The notes beneath the pieces are model-generated. The model worked only from the letters and a program-made list of their open reading frames with translations. It was not told where the DNA came from and ran no database searches. This document shows, one piece after another, positions 18,327-28,585 of a stretch of DNA of 64,000 bases. The stretch is from NCBI RefSeq assembly GCF_002007605.1, contig NZ_CP019799.1, positions 2,706,001-2,770,000 on the forward strand, given 5' to 3'. The translations under genes and the position numbers were made by a program. This DNA comes from Cellvibrio sp. PSBB023. GTDB lineage: Bacteria > Pseudomonadota > Gammaproteobacteria > Pseudomonadales > Cellvibrionaceae. Position 1 is the first letter of the stretch. Each line of letters opens with the position of its first letter.

Positions 18327-18749
18327 TTACTCGCCCTTGGATTCGTCGGGCGCTGCATCACTGGCAGGCTCATCGTCATGCTGGTGCAGGCTATCTTCTT
18401 TCAGGGCGCGCTCAATCAAGGTCGACAAGGCCTGGCCTTTCACCGAGGTTTTGTCGTAAATAAATTGCAGCTTGGGCACAGTGCGCATGCTCAACTCTTT
18501 GGCGAGGAAGGTGCGCAAAAAACCGCTGGCTTTATTCAATACCGCGGCAGCAGCAATACTTTCTTTTTCATCGTCAACGCCCACGAAGGTCACAAACACT
18601 TTGGCGTAGGCCATATCGCGCGTGACCGTCACTTCGTTGATATTCACCAAGCCAATACGCGGATCGCGAATTTCGCTGGGAATCACCTGTGCCAGGATGC
18701 GCTGGATGGCATCGGAGACACGGTCTGAACGGGTAAATTCTCTTGGCAT
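18327..18749 (-). CDS. rbfA: 30S ribosome-binding factor A
   Basis: 140 residues with an intact KH-like fold: REFTRSDRVSDAIQRILA at the N-terminus, RDPRIGLVNINEVTVTRDMAYAK, and MRTVPKLQFIYD. It helps late 30S maturation and cold adaptation. The C-terminal tail is acidic and disordered. Between infB and truB, as usual. Confidence 0.97.
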   Translation of the reverse strand: MPREFTRSDRVSDAIQRILAQVIPSEIRDPRIGLVNINEVTVTRDMAYAKVFVTFVGVDDEKESIAAAAVLNKASGFLRTFLAKELSMRTVPKLQFIYDKTSVKGQALSTLIERALKEDSLHQHDDEPASDAAPDESKGE

Positions 18750-18763
18750 GCGCCATTAACCTC

Positions 18764-18804
18764 TTAAAAATAACAAAGCCCCACCCCCATGACAGGGGTG
18801 GGGC
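18764..18804 (-). terminator. hairpin between infB and rbfA
   Basis: Ten-base G+C-rich stem (18778-18787 with 18795-18804), 7-base loop, followed on the minus strand by TTTGTTATTTTT. It looks like a partial terminator or processing site within the operon. Confidence 0.7.
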
Positions 18805-18822
18805 GCGGGCCTTGCGCCGGGC

Positions 18823-21606
18823 TTAGAGCTGGCGCGCCACCTCTTTCACTTCGTAAACTTCGATCTGATCGCCGACTTTTACGTCGTAGTTCTTCACACC
18901 GATACCACACTCAAAACCGTTGCGCACTTCGGCAACATCGTCTTTGAAACGACGCAGGGATTCGAGCTCGCCGGTGAAGATCACCACGTTGTCGCGCAGT
19001 ACACGGATCGGCTTATTGCGCGATACGGTACCCTCAACCACCATACAACCGGCAACCTGGCCGAATTTGGGTGAGTTGAACACTTCACGCACGTTAGCGA
19101 TACCCACGATAGTTTCAACACGCTCAGGATCAAGCATACCGCTCAGTGCCGCTTTCACTTCGTCCAGCAATTGGTAAATGATGCTGTAGTAGCGAATATC
19201 CACGCCTTCACTCTCAGCCAAACGGCGGGTTGCACCGTCAGCACGCACATTAAAGCCAACGATAATCGCACCGGACGTAATCGCCAGGTTCACATCGTTT
19301 TCAGTAATGCCGCCGATACCGGAAGAGATAATGTTCACTTGCACTTCATCGTTACCGATTTCGTTGAGTGACGCCATAATCGCTTCAAGAGAGCCGCGCA
19401 CGTCTGCCTTCACAACAACGGTGAGGGTCTTCTTCTGACCGGCTTCCATATTAGAGAACATATTCTCCAACTTGGATGCCTGGAAGCGCGCAAGTTTCTC
19501 TTTACGCTCCTTCTCGGCACGGAACTGGGCAACTTCACGGGCTTTACGCTCGTCAGTCAGCACCACAAAATCATCACCGGCACTTGGCGGGGTATCAAGA
19601 CCCAGAATCTCAACCGGTGTTGATGGACCTGCGTCCTGCACCTGCTGACCGCGCTCGTTCATCATGGCACGCACACGGCCATAACTTTGACCGGCAAGGA
19701 TCAAATCGCCCTGCTTCAACGTACCTTGCTGTACCAGAATGGTAGCGACAGTACCGCGACCTTTATCGACACGCGCTTCAATCACTACGCCTTTTGCTGC
19801 CGCGCTGGGAACTGCATGCAATTCCAATACTTCCGCCTGCAGGGAGATAGCTTCCAGCAACTCGTCAATACCTTGACCGGTGTGAGCAGAAACCTGAATG
19901 AACTGGGTGTCACCACCGTAGTTTTCAGGAATAACGCCCTTCACTACCAACTCATTGGTAACACGATCAGGATCAGCAGAAGGCTTGTCGCACTTGTTAA
20001 TCGCAACCACAATCGGCACACCCGCCGCGCGAGCGTGAAGGATCGCCTCTTCGGTTTGTGGCATTACACCGTCATCTGCAGCAACTACCAGGATCACCAC
20101 GTCAGTCGCCTTGGCACCACGGGCGCGCATCGCGGTAAACGCGGCGTGACCGGGGGTGTCGAGGAAGGTGATTTCACCGCGTGAAGTCGATACGCGATAA
20201 GCACCAATATGCTGGGTAATACCACCGGCCTCGCCCGCCGCCACTTTGGCTTCGCGGATGTAGTCAAGCAGCGAGGTCTTACCATGGTCAACGTGACCCA
20301 TTACGGTAACAACCGGTGCGCGCTGTACCAAATCACCTTCGGTTTCCAGCGATTTTTCCAGTGCATGCTCAATGTCGTTTTCGCTAACCAGAACGGCCTG
20401 ATGCCCCATCTCTTCAACCAGCAACACTGCGGTGTCCTGATCGATAGATTCGTTCATGGAAGCCATTACTCCCATTTTCATCAAGCGCTTGATCACTTCA
20501 CCCACTTTGACCGTGAGGCGTTGTGCCAATTCCGATACCGCAATGGTCTCGGGAATATTTACTTCATGAACAATCTTGGTGGTTGGCTTTTTGAAAGCAT
20601 GTTTGTTGTGTTTTTTGTGGCTCGCGCGCAAATGGCTGCGACGCGCCAGTACATCGCTGTCTTCACCGTCTTCGGCAACAAAATCCAAGAGCTCCAATTT
20701 AGGATTCTTTTTGGACGGTGCGCCTTTTTTGACAGCCTTGCCCGGACCGCGCTTGTTGCGTTCGGAATCATCCGCATCATCGTCATCACGCTTATGCGTT
20801 TTCTTATGACCATGACCGTGCTTGGTATCTTCTTTGTCAGCAGGGGGCGCAATAACCGCAACCGCAGGTTTGCCCTTGGAGGGGCCGCGAGCATCAGGGC
20901 GCGCTGTTTTGGCTGGCGCTTGTGCGGCAGGCTTTTCTGCAGCAGGCTTCTCGGTACGCGGTGGGTTGCGTTTAGCCTCTTCCGCGGCACGCTTGGCCTC
21001 TTCTTTGGCTTTCAATTCTGCCTGGCGCGCAGCTTCTTCTGCTTGGCGACGCTCAATAGCCGCACGGCGTTTTTCTTCAATGCCGTCGGTGAACGAAATA
21101 CGGTGTGATGGCGCCTCAACAGCTGGGGCAACTTCTGCTGGCTCTTCAGCAGCAACCGGTGCCGGCTCAGGCTCTACCGGAGCAACTGGCTCAGGCTCAG
21201 GCGCGACCTCAACCTGCACCACTACCGGCTCAGGAACAGGCTCCGCCACAACCACCGGCTCTTGCTCGGCTTCAGGCGCATCGAGAGTTGCTGAATCAGC
21301 CACTTCATCCTCGCGTTTGATGTAAGTACGCTTTTTGCGCACTTCAACATTCACGGTTTTCTTTGCATTACCCGTACCGGTTTTAATGGTCGTGGTGATT
21401 TTACGCTGCAAAGTAATTTTGGTCGGTTCGCTGCTTGCTTCACCATGACTGGTTTTCAAAAAAGTCAGCAAGCGCTGCTTTTCATCGTCAGAGACTTTTG
21501 CGTCCGCATTCTTGTGATGCAAACCCGCTTCCTGCATTTGCTTGAGCAAACGCTCTACGGGTGCACCTATCGATTTGGCGAGTTCGTTAACGGTTACTTC
21601 TGCCAT
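18823..21606 (-). CDS. infB: translation initiation factor IF-2
   Basis: 927 residues. An N-terminal IF2N domain ([20 protein letters not shown]) is followed by a long charged, Glu/Pro/Ala/Lys-rich linker (about 100-330). A second IF2N-like segment follows, then the GTPase domain with [12 protein letters not shown] near residue 435, DTPGHAAF near 482 and NKCD near 540, and the C-terminal fMet-tRNA-binding domains. It brings initiator tRNA to the 30S subunit. Initiator tRNA is encoded at the head of this same cluster. Confidence 0.98.
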   Translation of the reverse strand: MAEVTVNELAKSIGAPVERLLKQMQEAGLHHKNADAKVSDDEKQRLLTFLKTSHGEASSEPTKITLQRKITTTIKTGTGNAKKTVNVEVRKKRTYIKREDEVADSATLDAPEAEQEPVVVAEPVPEPVVVQVEVAPEPEPVAPVEPEPAPVAAEEPAEVAPAVEAPSHRISFTDGIEEKRRAAIERRQAEEAARQAELKAKEEAKRAAEEAKRNPPRTEKPAAEKPAAQAPAKTARPDARGPSKGKPAVAVIAPPADKEDTKHGHGHKKTHKRDDDDADDSERNKRGPGKAVKKGAPSKKNPKLELLDFVAEDGEDSDVLARRSHLRASHKKHNKHAFKKPTTKIVHEVNIPETIAVSELAQRLTVKVGEVIKRLMKMGVMASMNESIDQDTAVLLVEEMGHQAVLVSENDIEHALEKSLETEGDLVQRAPVVTVMGHVDHGKTSLLDYIREAKVAAGEAGGITQHIGAYRVSTSRGEITFLDTPGHAAFTAMRARGAKATDVVILVVAADDGVMPQTEEAILHARAAGVPIVVAINKCDKPSADPDRVTNELVVKGVIPENYGGDTQFIQVSAHTGQGIDELLEAISLQAEVLELHAVPSAAAKGVVIEARVDKGRGTVATILVQQGTLKQGDLILAGQSYGRVRAMMNERGQQVQDAGPSTPVEILGLDTPPSAGDDFVVLTDERKAREVAQFRAEKERKEKLARFQASKLENMFSNMEAGQKKTLTVVVKADVRGSLEAIMASLNEIGNDEVQVNIISSGIGGITENDVNLAITSGAIIVGFNVRADGATRRLAESEGVDIRYYSIIYQLLDEVKAALSGMLDPERVETIVGIANVREVFNSPKFGQVAGCMVVEGTVSRNKPIRVLRDNVVIFTGELESLRRFKDDVAEVRNGFECGIGVKNYDVKVGDQIEVYEVKEVARQL

Positions 21607-21666
21607 TGTTTTTCCTCAGGGATTGTTCGTTGCCTACAGGGTTTTGCTCACAGGAGTGGCTCACAC

Positions 21667-23148
21667 TTAGGCAAACCAGGGCTCGCGCGCTTTCATAATC
21701 AGTGCGGCGGCACGAGTCGCATCAACACCTTCTATATCCAATAAATCATCAATGGATTGCTCAGCCAAATCTTCCATAGTGACTATGCCACGACTGGCTA
21801 AATTAATGGCCAGCGCTTCATCCATACCTTCCATACCCAATAAATCTTCTGCCGGTGCAACGCCTTCAATGCGCTCTTCCGATGCCAACGCTTGCGTCAG
21901 CAATGCATCTTTGGCGCGCGCGCGCAATTCTTCCGCGATGGTTTCATCAAAGCCGTCGATTGCAAGCATTTCTTCCAGCGGCACATAGGCAACTTCTTCA
22001 AGGGTTGTGAAACCTTCTTCTACCAATACGCCCGCGATATCTTCATCCACATCCAGCGCATTCATAAACATGCTGATGTAGCTGCCGGATTCCGCTTCTT
22101 GCTTGGACTGCCATTCGGCAACGCCCATCACGTTGATGTTCCAGCCGGTCAGTTCGCACGCGAGACGCACGTTTTGACCACCGCGACCAATCGCCATGGC
22201 CAGATTATCTTCGTTAACGGCGAGATCCATTGAACCGGCATCTTCATCAACCACAATGGATTCAATTTCCGCAGGTGACATGGCATTAATTACGAATTGC
22301 GCCGGGTTATCGTCCCACAACACAATATCAACGCGCTCACCGCCCAATTCATTGGATACTGCCTGTACGCGCGAACCACGCATACCGACGCAAGCACCTA
22401 CTGGATCAATACGGCCATCGTTGGTTTTCACCGCAATTTTTGCACGCAGGCCAGGGTCGCGAGCAGCGCCTTTAATCTCAATCACTTCTTCTGCGATTTC
22501 AGGCACTTCTATTTTGAACAGCTCTACCAGCATTTGCGGATTGGAACGGCTCAGCAATAATTGTGGACCGCGCGCTTCAGTGCGAACTTCCAACAGCAGC
22601 GCACGAATACGATCGCCCATGCGGAAAATTTCACGGCCAATCAATTGATCGCGCGGCAAAATACCTTCGGCATTATTACCCAGATCCACAATAATGCTAT
22701 CGCGTGTTACTTTTTTCACAGTGCCGCTGATCAACTCGCCCATACGGTCGCGATATTCATCCACCATTTGTGCACGTTCTGCTTCACGCACTTTTTGCAC
22801 AATAACCTGCTTGGCCGTTTGCGCAGCAATACGACCAAACTCGGCGTTTTCAATTTTCTCGCGGTAGGTGTCACCCACTTTCAAGCTGGCATCTTTATCG
22901 CGCGCTTCATCCAGGTACAGTTGTGTCCCCAACTCAGCCATCGCATCGTCAGCAACCAATTCCCAACTGCGATAGGTATCGTAATCACCGGTAGTGCGGT
23001 TAATCACCACTTCGATGGTTGAATCTTCATCAAAACGTTTTTTAGTGGCGGTGGCGAGTGCAATTTCAATCGCCTGGAAAATTAATTCCTTATCCACGCC
23101 TTTTTCATTTGATACCGCATCAGCGACCAGCAAAATTTCTTTGTTCAT
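21667..23148 (-). CDS. nusA: transcription termination/antitermination factor NusA
   Basis: 493 residues: N-terminal polymerase-binding domain, S1 domain ([21 protein letters not shown]), two KH domains ([21 protein letters not shown] and [12 protein letters not shown]) and two C-terminal acidic helix-hairpin-helix repeats (from about residue 360). Those repeats are typical of gammaproteobacterial NusA and bind the polymerase alpha subunit. It lies between rimP and infB. Confidence 0.98.
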   Translation of the reverse strand: MNKEILLVADAVSNEKGVDKELIFQAIEIALATATKKRFDEDSTIEVVINRTTGDYDTYRSWELVADDAMAELGTQLYLDEARDKDASLKVGDTYREKIENAEFGRIAAQTAKQVIVQKVREAERAQMVDEYRDRMGELISGTVKKVTRDSIIVDLGNNAEGILPRDQLIGREIFRMGDRIRALLLEVRTEARGPQLLLSRSNPQMLVELFKIEVPEIAEEVIEIKGAARDPGLRAKIAVKTNDGRIDPVGACVGMRGSRVQAVSNELGGERVDIVLWDDNPAQFVINAMSPAEIESIVVDEDAGSMDLAVNEDNLAMAIGRGGQNVRLACELTGWNINVMGVAEWQSKQEAESGSYISMFMNALDVDEDIAGVLVEEGFTTLEEVAYVPLEEMLAIDGFDETIAEELRARAKDALLTQALASEERIEGVAPAEDLLGMEGMDEALAINLASRGIVTMEDLAEQSIDDLLDIEGVDATRAAALIMKAREPWFA

Positions 23149-23259
23149 TGGTTTGCCTCTGTTAACTCCTCAAGCCAGTGAAGTGCGCACACTCACCAGA
23201 TACATTACGTTTTCCATCTGATCAGGCTGCAAAATGATTCTTGCAGTGATTTATTACAA

Positions 23260-23757
23260 TTACTCTTTATCGTCGAGCAAATTATGCTGACGCATCAGAT
23301 CGTCATAGCGCGGCTCAACGTTTGCTTTATCGATAGTGTCTATTGGCAACTGTACTTCTTTATTGTCGACCAACAAAAACACATCGCCGTTTTCCACTTT
23401 GGTGATAACACCTTTAAAACGGCGGCGACCATCGCGCGCAATTCGCATGCGCACACTGATTGTCTCGCCAACATAACGCAGATACTGCGATTCTTTATAC
23501 AGCGGGCGGTCCATACCTGGCGATGACACTTCAAGCGTGTACTCACCATCGATGGGATCTTCCACATCAAACACACTGCTCACCTGGCGACTAACACGCT
23601 CGCAATCATCCAGCGAAACGCCATTTGGGCCATCGATAAAAATGCGCACTGTGGTGTAGCGCCCTTGCGTCAAATATTCCAATCCCCACAACTCACAACC
23701 GAGCGCGGTGGTGACCGGAAGGATCATTTGTTCTAACAATTCTTGCTTGGATGCCAT
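23260..23757 (-). CDS. rimP: ribosome maturation factor RimP
   Basis: 165 residues, slightly longer than E. coli RimP. Conserved blocks: GCELWGLEYLTQGRYTTVRIFID, the SLDDCERVSRQVS helix and YTLEVSSPGMDRPL. It assists 30S assembly. First protein gene of the nusA-infB operon, downstream of tRNA-fMet. Confidence 0.96.
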   Translation of the reverse strand: MASKQELLEQMILPVTTALGCELWGLEYLTQGRYTTVRIFIDGPNGVSLDDCERVSRQVSSVFDVEDPIDGEYTLEVSSPGMDRPLYKESQYLRYVGETISVRMRIARDGRRRFKGVITKVENGDVFLLVDNKEVQLPIDTIDKANVEPRYDDLMRQHNLLDDKE

Positions 23758-23903
23758 GCTTTAATCCGCAATAAATCAGGCCCGCAAAAGCAGCAGCCCA
23801 AAAAACAAAAATGGGCACAAGGCCCATTCGAACGATTACTTCATTCACCACACAGGCCTGCGTGATGGGGCTTAGCCCGAAAAAACGTAAAAACAATAAA
23901 TAC

Positions 23904-23926
23904 AAAAAAGCCCCATAAAGGGGCTT
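23904..23926 (-). terminator. terminator between tRNA-fMet and rimP
   Basis: Stem AAGCCCC / GGGGCTT with a 5-base loop and, on the minus strand, a TTTTTTG tail. It probably ends the tRNA transcript while letting some polymerase into rimP-nusA-infB, as with metY in E. coli. Confidence 0.8.
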
Positions 23927-24046
23927 CTCGACTTGAATCTGCCTTATAACAAAGCAAATTCAATACTTCTTGTTATTGGCGAGAAACGGGAATCCCTCAT
24001 CTCAACCTGTTTCTTGTCAAACAATCTAACAAGAAGCAAAGAATTT

Positions 24047-24123
<77 letters not shown>

Positions 24124-24277
24124 ACTGAAACTCACAATTGCTAACTGCTCAAGTGAGGCCGCGAATTATAGGGAGATCATCCTATGCGGTCAAGGAAAAT
24201 CGTTGATAAATACCAACAAATCCCTGCATAGCTTTTTTATTGCGCGATTCGTTTAAAAAGCTCGCAATACTGCGTCG

Positions 24278-25189
24278 CTAGACGGTTTTATTGAGCAAAC
24301 TACCTACCGTTGGGTTGGCGCCAAACACACCAATCTCCAAAAGGCGGCGATTGATATCAATATTGCGCCGGGCGGCTTCGTTAAACAGCTCAGCCCGCGC
24401 TTGACGCAAGTCCAGCTGACGCTGTTCTGTCTCAAACCATTGCTGATCCGCCTGAAGGCGACGCTCTTCTTCCGCCAGACGCGCCTTTTTAGCCTCAGCC
24501 TCTTTTTCAGCGTCAGCGCGCTGGGCGTCGGTTTGCGACGCCTCGGCAGCAGGCGAATTGGTATCTGTTTCAGCTCCCGCAGGCTGATCGGCCTCTATTG
24601 ACTGCTGTTCGCGCAATTCAAGACGTGCCTGTTGCTCCATTTGTGCAGCCAGTGCAGCGACGCGAGCATCCTGTGAAGAGGGCTCCGCCGGGGCATTGGC
24701 GGCGCGGCGCAGCTGTTGTGCTTTGCGCAGGGTGGCTTCCGGATCACCGGGAATCGGGCTGGTATCAATTTGCACTTCACCACCAATGGCATAACTTACG
24801 CCATCGGGGCCGCGCTGATAGGTGTAGCTGATACCTTTGGCATATTGCCCTGCCACCGAGGCGTGGGCCTGCTCATGGGCGCGCACCTCACGGTCACGCG
24901 CAGCCAGTTCCTGAGTCTGTTCCTGCTCTGCTTTTAACTGCTCATCGCCATTCGCTGTTTTTGCCGCTGCTTCGCGTGCACCGCGCTCAAGGCGATCCCG
25001 CTCTACATCATCGTTCGGACGCTCATCGGGGAAGCGGCGATTGAGCGCACGCGCCGATTCTGCCAGTTGTTCTGTCGGGCGAAAGCTGGAGGATTTGAGA
25101 TCTTCACTTTCCTGGCTAACAGGTGCACGCCCCACAGGCGCGAAGGGCGCTACGGTATTGGCGAAGTTAGACGGAATATTACTGATCAC
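24278..25189 (-). CDS. putative metalloprotease, SprA-related (PF12118-like)
   Basis: 303 residues, mostly Gln/Glu/Ala-rich predicted helix. A zinc-peptidase-like motif HEQAH lies at residues 105-109, within VRAHEQAHASVAGQYA, followed by YTYQRGPDGVSYAIGGEVQID and DTSPIPGDPEATLRKAQ. This combination marks the SprA-related family annotated as putative metalloproteases. No signal peptide or membrane helix is visible. The small FlgC-like gene lies 31 bases upstream, probably in the same transcript. Enzymatic activity is not demonstrated for most members. Confidence 0.8.
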   Translation of the reverse strand: MISNIPSNFANTVAPFAPVGRAPVSQESEDLKSSSFRPTEQLAESARALNRRFPDERPNDDVERDRLERGAREAAAKTANGDEQLKAEQEQTQELAARDREVRAHEQAHASVAGQYAKGISYTYQRGPDGVSYAIGGEVQIDTSPIPGDPEATLRKAQQLRRAANAPAEPSSQDARVAALAAQMEQQARLELREQQSIEADQPAGAETDTNSPAAEASQTDAQRADAEKEAEAKKARLAEEERRLQADQQWFETEQRQLDLRQARAELFNEAARRNIDINRRLLEIGVFGANPTVGSLLNKTV

Positions 25190-25220
25190 TCAGATCACCT
25201 CACTTAACCTGACACAGGCC

Positions 25221-25478
25221 TCAGGCCTTCACATCCAGCAATGTGCCGATGGTTTCGTCAGCCGACTTAACGACCTTGGCCGAGCTGTCAAACACCTGAC
25301 TTTGAACCTTGAGATTAACCAAGGAAGATGCCAAGTCTTGCGATTGCTGATTAGCAGCAGGTGCATCAGCACGCTGGGTAGTGCCCGCTTGGGCGATTTG
25401 CTGGGCCGATTGCAGCATGGAAGACTGGCTTTTTTGCATGCCAATCAGCCCTTGGTTGACGACAGAACCTATGTCCAT
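25221..25478 (-). CDS. small protein with flagellar rod/hook-like C-terminus
   Basis: 85 residues. The C-terminal half (SSLVNLKVQSQVFDSSAKVV then ADETIGTLLDVKA) closely resembles the C-terminal helix of flagellar rod and hook proteins, which ends in a similar ASAKVIKTADEMLGTLL pattern. The N-terminal half is Gln/Ser-rich without the rod N-terminal helix. No flagellar genes are nearby. It precedes the SprA-related gene by 31 bases. It may be a secreted or rod-interacting small protein; function unknown. Confidence 0.7.
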   Translation of the reverse strand: MDIGSVVNQGLIGMQKSQSSMLQSAQQIAQAGTTQRADAPAANQQSQDLASSLVNLKVQSQVFDSSAKVVKSADETIGTLLDVKA

Positions 25479-25558
25479 CCGCTTACCCTCTTGGAACTAT
25501 GGATGACAGGGAAATTGAAATTTCCCCACTATTGCCATTAAGTCTACGCCAAGAGCGC

Positions 25559-25592
25559 ACAAAAAACAGCCGAAATTGCCGCCCTAGCGGCT
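25559..25592 (-). terminator. likely terminator of the biotin operon
   Basis: AGCCG and CGGCT (25568-25572, 25588-25592) with an inner G+C-rich loop, followed on the minus strand by GTTTTTTG, 48 bases after the DUF2459 stop. Confidence 0.55.
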
Positions 25593-25640
25593 ATTTTTAA
25601 GATGAGTTTGATGTAAAAAGCAGCGCGATATAACCGGGAA

Positions 25641-26336
25641 TTATTCTGTAGTGACGAGGGCATCTTTTTCAATCAAACCAATGGCTTGCTGATATTCGGA
25701 GATGGCTTTTGCCTGCTCAAACACACTTTGGGCAGTGAGTTGCAGGCCGCTGCGTACCGGTAATTGGGCAGATTGAAGTGCCCTGCCACTCCAGGTATTG
25801 CAGTTACTGAACAGGCTGTAGTTACCTACCGAGCGGTAAAAACGGCCAATATCCTCCGCATAGGCAGGCAGGGGAATTAATTGCCCCTGCTCATCCAGTG
25901 CTAATGAGGCATCCAGATAGTCAATCAGGCGGCGCATCCCCTCATCGCTGATGGCGATAGGTACGCGAGTATGCGCCGGGATTTGGGTGAAGGGGGACTG
26001 CCGGTAGCTAAGCACTTGTATCGCCGAGTAGCCCGATGCGACCAGTGCCTTGGCCGCCGTCCCCATGGATTTACTTTTGCCGGTGAAGTAGTCGCCATCG
26101 CCCCAGCCGATACGCACAAATTGCTGCCCTGCTGCATCGGCTTGCAGATGTTTGCTGTAGCGTGCAAGGGTCGCTGCCTCCAACAGAATGCTGGTATGCC
26201 ATTCGCGATAGATGAAGTAGATAGTGTGCTCGGTGTTGGCAATAGGTATTTTCTGTTTATTGGGCATACTGCTGCAGGCCAAGAGGAGTAGCGGCAGCAT
26301 CAAACAACAAAAGACACGTAATAAACAAAGCATCAT
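25641..26336 (-). CDS. DUF2459 (TIGR02117-type) lipoprotein
   Basis: 231 residues with a lipoprotein signal (lipobox LLAC, Cys21). Family motifs are EWHTSILL, IGWGDGDYF and the C-terminal FSNCNTWSGRAL with its conserved Cys. The family lacks an assigned function; the His/Asp/Cys pattern could suggest a papain-like hydrolase fold (speculative). It starts 7 bases after bioD, without its own clear ribosome-binding site, so it is likely coupled to the biotin operon although no biotin role is known. Confidence 0.8.
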   Translation of the reverse strand: MMLCLLRVFCCLMLPLLLLACSSMPNKQKIPIANTEHTIYFIYREWHTSILLEAATLARYSKHLQADAAGQQFVRIGWGDGDYFTGKSKSMGTAAKALVASGYSAIQVLSYRQSPFTQIPAHTRVPIAISDEGMRRLIDYLDASLALDEQGQLIPLPAYAEDIGRFYRSVGNYSLFSNCNTWSGRALQSAQLPVRSGLQLTAQSVFEQAKAISEYQQAIGLIEKDALVTTE

Positions 26337-26343
26337 TCACACA

Positions 26344-27042
26344 TCACGCTTGACTAAACAATTGCGCGACAGAATCAATGTGCAGTGCAGCGGCGACTGC
26401 TTCGGGCTGTGGTGAATCCAGCCAGGGCACCACCCCCAAACAGGGCGCTGGAATCCGCGCGGCGAGACTGTGAATATTGTCTTGTAGCACCGGCATTTCT
26501 GCATCCACACAATTGGCGACCCAACCGGCGAGCGGCAGACCATCGTTGCGAATAGCTTCCACCGTTAATAATGCGTGATTAATACATCCCAAGCGCGCAC
26601 CCACCACCAGGATGACCGGCAAGCGCAAGATACGCGCCAGGTCAGCCAGTGTTTCACTGGGGTTTAAAGGCACCCGCCAACCACCGGCACCTTCGATAAG
26701 TGTGACATTCGCCTGATTCAAACTGCCGCGACAAAACCCGGCCAAGCGATCTGCTGATAGCGTCCGTTTTTCCTGTTGCGCAGCAATGTGGGGGGCGATG
26801 GCGGCTTCCAGTGCTATTGGATTTATCTGCTCATACACCATAGGCTCGGTGATAACCGATTGCAGCAAGAGCGCATCGGCATTGCGCAGCCCCTGTTCGG
26901 TTTTCTCACAACCTGCCGCCACCGGTTTTAACGCCGCCGTTGTCAGGCCCATATTGTTGGCCGCAACCAATAAGCCGGCGGCCACCAGTGTTTTACCCAC
27001 ATTGGTATCGGTACCGGTGATGAAAAATGCTTTTTTAGCCAT
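26344..27042 (-). CDS. bioD: dethiobiotin synthetase
   Basis: 232 residues. P-loop ITGTDTNVGKTLVAAGLL at the N-terminus, KPVAAGCE for the diaminopelargonate site, and EGAGGWRVPL near residue 115. It closes the ureido ring of dethiobiotin using CO2 and ATP. Its start overlaps the bioHC stop by 8 bases. Confidence 0.97.
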   Translation of the reverse strand: MAKKAFFITGTDTNVGKTLVAAGLLVAANNMGLTTAALKPVAAGCEKTEQGLRNADALLLQSVITEPMVYEQINPIALEAAIAPHIAAQQEKRTLSADRLAGFCRGSLNQANVTLIEGAGGWRVPLNPSETLADLARILRLPVILVVGARLGCINHALLTVEAIRNDGLPLAGWVANCVDAEMPVLQDNIHSLAARIPAPCLGVVPWLDSPQPEAVAAALHIDSVAQLFSQA

Positions 27043-28585
27043 GGGATTCTTCTGCGAAGGATTTGCATGCGGTTAGATAAATAACATCGTAACTGGCAGG
27101 CAAACCCTGTTCGGTACGATGTTGCTCATAAGCGTTTTTGAATGCTAGCAGGCGCGCACGACTGGTAAGCCCTTCGGGTTTACCGCTATTGATATTGTGC
27201 GCGCCCAGCGCCTTCAGTTCGCGGGTTAACTCGGCCAGTCGATCAAAATAAAGTACGCGGGTTTGTGTTTGCAATTTTGCCTGCACCAAGCCGCCTTGTT
27301 GCAGGGCTGCCGTTAAAGCGTCGCTGGATTGAAAACGGTTGACGTGCACATAGTCATCCACTTGTTGCCATGCATTTTTCAATTCCTGCAAGGTAGCGGG
27401 CCCGAGTGTAGCGATAAACAATTGGCCGCCAGGTTTTAGTACGCGATGGAGTTCCGCCATTAATTGCGGCAGGTTCTGACACCATTGAATCGCCAGACTG
27501 GAAAACAGCAGATCAACACTGTTATCGGCCAGTGGTAAATGCTCTGCATCGCCACACAACCACTGGATAGCATCCGGCCCGTTTTTGCGTGAAAAACGCA
27601 ACATACCTTCAGCAATATCCAACCCGATTAGCTGCGCCTGGGGATAGGCGTGCATTAACCGACGGGTAAAAAATCCAGTGCCGGAACCCACATCCAACAC
27701 CCGCGCATCAGCAGGTAAATGCGCGGGCAACATCAGACATAACTCTGTACCCACATCGCGCTGTAATTGCGCAACGGCATCGTAGGTTTCCGCTGCGCGG
27801 CCAAAGGATTGGGCAACCTTTTTTTTATCCAACTGCGCCGGTGTTTTTGTCTGGAAAAATGACTGCGATAAAAAATGGGTTACCGCATCAATCACCGCCT
27901 GTGGGCGACTCCAGTGGAGCGCGTGAGCCGTGTCAATGAGCAGTTCAATGTGCTGCTGCGAATTCAACGCCGTCATAGCCTGTGCGGCAGCGGCTGGCAC
28001 TAGCGCATCACGCTCAGCGAGCAGGTGCAAACCCGGCATGGTTAAGCGCGCAAATACGTCGCGATTGTCCAACTGCGCGAGTAACGCCAACGCCTGCAAC
28101 CAATTAGGGTTGGGCGCGCCGGTATCGACGCGGCGCAATTGTTTAAGCAAGGTGCGCTCTTGTTCATCGCCCTGCGCCAACAGCCCGGTAAATAATTTCA
28201 GTGTTGCCTGCGGGTCCTGTTCAAAACCTTGATTAAAATGGCGATTAACCCCAGGTGCCATCGCCCATGGGAAATCAACAGTTGCCACAAATTTGAGATT
28301 AGCGGCCAGTGAAATAACACCGCTGATTTTTTGCGGAAAGCGTGCCGCCAATTGCACCGCAAGCATGCCACCAAGGGACCAGCCCATCACCACCGCGTTC
28401 GATGGCAATTGCGGTTCGATGTATGCAATCACGGCATCCAATGAGTAGTCGACGAGCATTTCACTCTGGCCAAAACCGGGCAGGTCGATGCAGGTAACCC
28501 TGGCGATATTGTGTAATGCCGGCAACAGCGGCTGCCAGGTACGACTGTCGCACCCCCAGCCATGCAGCAGTACCAGATTAATCAT
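27035..28585 (-). CDS. bioHC: bifunctional BioH-BioC fusion protein
   Basis: 516 residues. Residues 1-245 are an alpha/beta hydrolase like Bio[11 protein letters not shown] oxyanion region, nucleophile Ser70 in GWSLGG, Asp193 (AERDALVP) and His221. Residues about 250-516 are Bio[14 protein letters not shown] and the SAM-binding motif [12 protein letters not shown] (297-308). BioC methylates malonyl-ACP to start pimelate synthesis and BioH removes the methyl at the end, so the fusion holds the first and last steps of the pimeloyl pathway. Similar BioHC proteins are annotated in Cellvibrio and Saccharophagus. Overlaps bioF and bioD by 8 bases each. Confidence 0.96.
   Translation of the reverse strand: MINLVLLHGWGCDSRTWQPLLPALHNIARVTCIDLPGFGQSEMLVDYSLDAVIAYIEPQLPSNAVVMGWSLGGMLAVQLAARFPQKISGVISLAANLKFVATVDFPWAMAPGVNRHFNQGFEQDPQATLKLFTGLLAQGDEQERTLLKQLRRVDTGAPNPNWLQALALLAQLDNRDVFARLTMPGLHLLAERDALVPAAAAQAMTALNSQQHIELLIDTAHALHWSRPQAVIDAVTHFLSQSFFQTKTPAQLDKKKVAQSFGRAAETYDAVAQLQRDVGTELCLMLPAHLPADARVLDVGSGTGFFTRRLMHAYPQAQLIGLDIAEGMLRFSRKNGPDAIQWLCGDAEHLPLADNSVDLLFSSLAIQWCQNLPQLMAELHRVLKPGGQLFIATLGPATLQELKNAWQQVDDYVHVNRFQSSDALTAALQQGGLVQAKLQTQTRVLYFDRLAELTRELKALGAHNINSGKPEGLTSRARLLAFKNAYEQHRTEQGLPASYDVIYLTACKSFAEESHG

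Noticed and set aside
20209-21108. 299-codon frame antisense to infB
   Set aside because: Shadow of the biased codon use in the IF-2 linker; infB is unambiguous on the other strand.
23693-23905. 70-codon frame upstream of and overlapping rimP
   Set aside because: Overlaps the rimP start and the tRNA-fMet terminator. It lacks family resemblance and a ribosome-binding site.
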